Below are positions 6,662-7,438 of a DNA stretch of 7,438 bases, one piece after another (position 1 is the stretch's first letter; each line of letters opens with the position of its first letter). Source of the stretch: Frondihabitans sp. (GTDB lineage Bacteria > Actinomycetota > Actinomycetes > Actinomycetales > Microbacteriaceae); NCBI GenBank assembly GCA_025464735.1, contig JAODMX010000344.1:1-7438 (forward strand), given 5' to 3'. The notes beneath the pieces were generated by a model that did not search any database, had not been told where the DNA came from, and saw only the letters and a list, made by a program, of their open reading frames with translations. The position numbers and the translations under genes were made by a program.

Positions 6662-6691
6662 AAGCTATCAGTCCGGGGCAGAACCCGTCAT
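6662..6691 (-). promoter_or_regulatory. Candidate housekeeping promoter for the nfeD-SPFH-GDPD unit
   Basis: On the minus strand ATGACG (6691-6686) and TAGCTT (6667-6662) are 18 bases apart and resemble -35 and -10 boxes (4 of 6 and a TAnnnT match). Transcription would start near 6655, at the first copy of the 9-bp repeat, giving a leader of about 38 bases. It lies in the shared divergent region with the SDR gene. Confidence 0.4.
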
Positions 6692-6698
6692 GGCCAGT

Positions 6699-6707
6699 TG
6701 GTATCCT
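6699..6707 (+). promoter_or_regulatory. Candidate extended -10 promoter for the SDR gene
   Basis: TGGTATCCT is an extended -10 element: TG, one base, then TATCCT. It would start transcription near 6714, about 60 bases upstream of the GTG. No good -35 is present, which extended -10 promoters can tolerate. It overlaps the divergent nfeD promoter region, so the two could interfere or be co-regulated. Confidence 0.4.
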
Positions 6708-6773
6708 CGGGGCTGGCCTACAGGTTCGCCCTGTCCGCCATTCTTCACATCTGCAACGACAGGAGCCACCCCA

Positions 6774-7438
6774 GTGTCCAACCCCCTTGCCGCAGGCGTC
6801 CTCACGGGCAAGCGCGCCCTCGTCACGGGCTCGTCCCGCGGTGTCGGCGCCGACACGATCCAGTACCTCGCCGAGGCGGGAGCGCGAGTCGTCGTCAACT
6901 ACCGCAACAAGGAGAAGCGAGCGATCCAGCTCGTCGCCAAGATCGAGGAGAACGGTGGCACGGCCATCGCGATCGGTGCCGACCTGACCGATCCCGCGTC
7001 GGTCGACGCGCTCGTCGACACGATCGTCGGTGAGTTCGGCGGCCTCGACATCCTCGTCCTCAACGCCTCAGGGGGCATGGAGTCCGGCATGGCCGAGGAC
7101 TACGCCCTGCAGCTCAATCGCGACGCCCAGGTGGGCCTCCTGACCAAAGCCCTCCCGCTCATGGCACCTGGCTCGCGCGTCGTCTTCGTGACCAGCCACC
7201 AGGCACACTTCATCCGCACGACCGAGACGATGCCGGAGTACCGTCCGGTCGCTCTCTCGAAGCGCGCCGGCGAAGACGCCCTCCGTGATCTGATCCCGGA
7301 GCTCACCGAAAAGGGCATCTCGTTTGTCGTCGTGTCCGGCGACATGATCGAGGGCACGATCACGGCGACGCTTCTCGAACGCAGCAACCCCGGGGCCATC
7401 TCCGCGCGCAAGGAGGCCGCGGGCCGCCTGTACAACGT
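6774..7438 (+). CDS. Short-chain dehydrogenase/reductase (SDR) family protein, 3'-truncated by window edge
   Basis: NAD(P)-binding Rossmann-fold protein of the classical SDR type, likely a cytoplasmic oxidoreductase; substrate unknown. The first 221 residues are present, running off the right edge; a full family member is usually about 240-260 residues, so little is missing. Visible: the cofactor loop TGSSRGVG (18-25), VVVNYRN (39-45) at the end of the second strand, where an Asn-Tyr-Arg pattern often goes with NADP preference, ADL (69-71), LNASGG (96-101) in place of NNAG, N115 and VTSHQAHF (139-146) with the expected catalytic Ser at 141. The catalytic Tyr is not where expected: EYRPVALSKRAGE has K163 but V159 four residues before it, and the nearest Tyr is Y156. 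The GTG start has AGGAG (6761-6765) 8 bases upstream. It is transcribed divergently from nfeD. Confidence 0.9.
   Translation, partial: MSNPLAAGVLTGKRALVTGSSRGVGADTIQYLAEAGARVVVNYRNKEKRAIQLVAKIEENGGTAIAIGADLTDPASVDALVDTIVGEFGGLDILVLNASGGMESGMAEDYALQLNRDAQVGLLTKALPLMAPGSRVVFVTSHQAHFIRTTETMPEYRPVALSKRAGEDALRDLIPELTEKGISFVVVSGDMIEGTITATLLERSNPGAISARKEAAGRLYN

Noticed and set aside
6615..6662. Upstream ATG at 6662 as the nfeD start, adding an Asn-rich 15-residue leader.
   Set aside because: A strong GGAGGT sits 6 bases before ATG 6617, inside that extension, and the predicted transcription start near 6655 would exclude the upstream ATG.
1..7438. Mobile element, CRISPR array, phage, toxin-antitoxin or defence system.
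   Set aside because: No transposase, integrase, terminal repeats, spaced repeats or defence-family motifs were seen, and composition is uniform across the window.

Overview
This is a high-GC window with compact, GC-ending coding sequence, GTG and ATG starts, AGGAG-type ribosome binding sites and an RbpA gene. RbpA is restricted to Actinomycetota, so the source is an actinobacterium. A Microbacteriaceae-like lineage is my best guess, from gene content and a stand-alone Lnt; it rests on no database search. The region reads as ordinary chromosome. I see no insertion sequence, phage gene, CRISPR array, tRNA or rRNA.

Layout: (1) Bases 3-2210, plus strand: the C-terminal 735 residues of a Ski2-like DEVH-box RNA helicase (HelY/Mtr4 type), cut by the left edge. 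(2) 2266-3873, plus: apolipoprotein N-acyltransferase (lnt), apparently read from a leaderless transcript. A GC-rich hairpin at 3879-3897 separates it from the convergent gene. (3) 4282-3917, minus: rbpA, the RNA polymerase-binding activator, preceded by a match to a SigH/SigR-type (thiol-oxidative stress) promoter. (4) 6617-4369, minus: a three-gene unit, nfeD - SPFH/stomatin-like protein - glycerophosphodiester phosphodiesterase. The first two genes overlap by 4 bp and the third starts 24 bp after the second stops. (5) 6774 to the right edge, plus: a short-chain dehydrogenase/reductase family protein, divergent from nfeD and cut by the window end. It lacks the usual YxxxK active-site tyrosine.

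Functionally, the window joins RNA metabolism and transcription (helicase, RbpA) with envelope and membrane work (Lnt lipoprotein acylation, NfeD/SPFH membrane domains, phospholipid-headgroup turnover). The lnt/rbpA tail-to-tail pairing resembles the Mycobacterium tuberculosis arrangement of ppm1 (an Lnt-Ppm fusion) beside rbpA, but the Ppm mannosyltransferase part is missing here.

I did not find a clearly new system. The points most worth a second look are the stress-type promoter of rbpA, the noncanonical SDR active site, the SPFH/NfeD/phosphodiesterase gene unit, the 9-bp tandem direct repeat in the nfeD leader and the Arg/Gly-rich linker inside the helicase.
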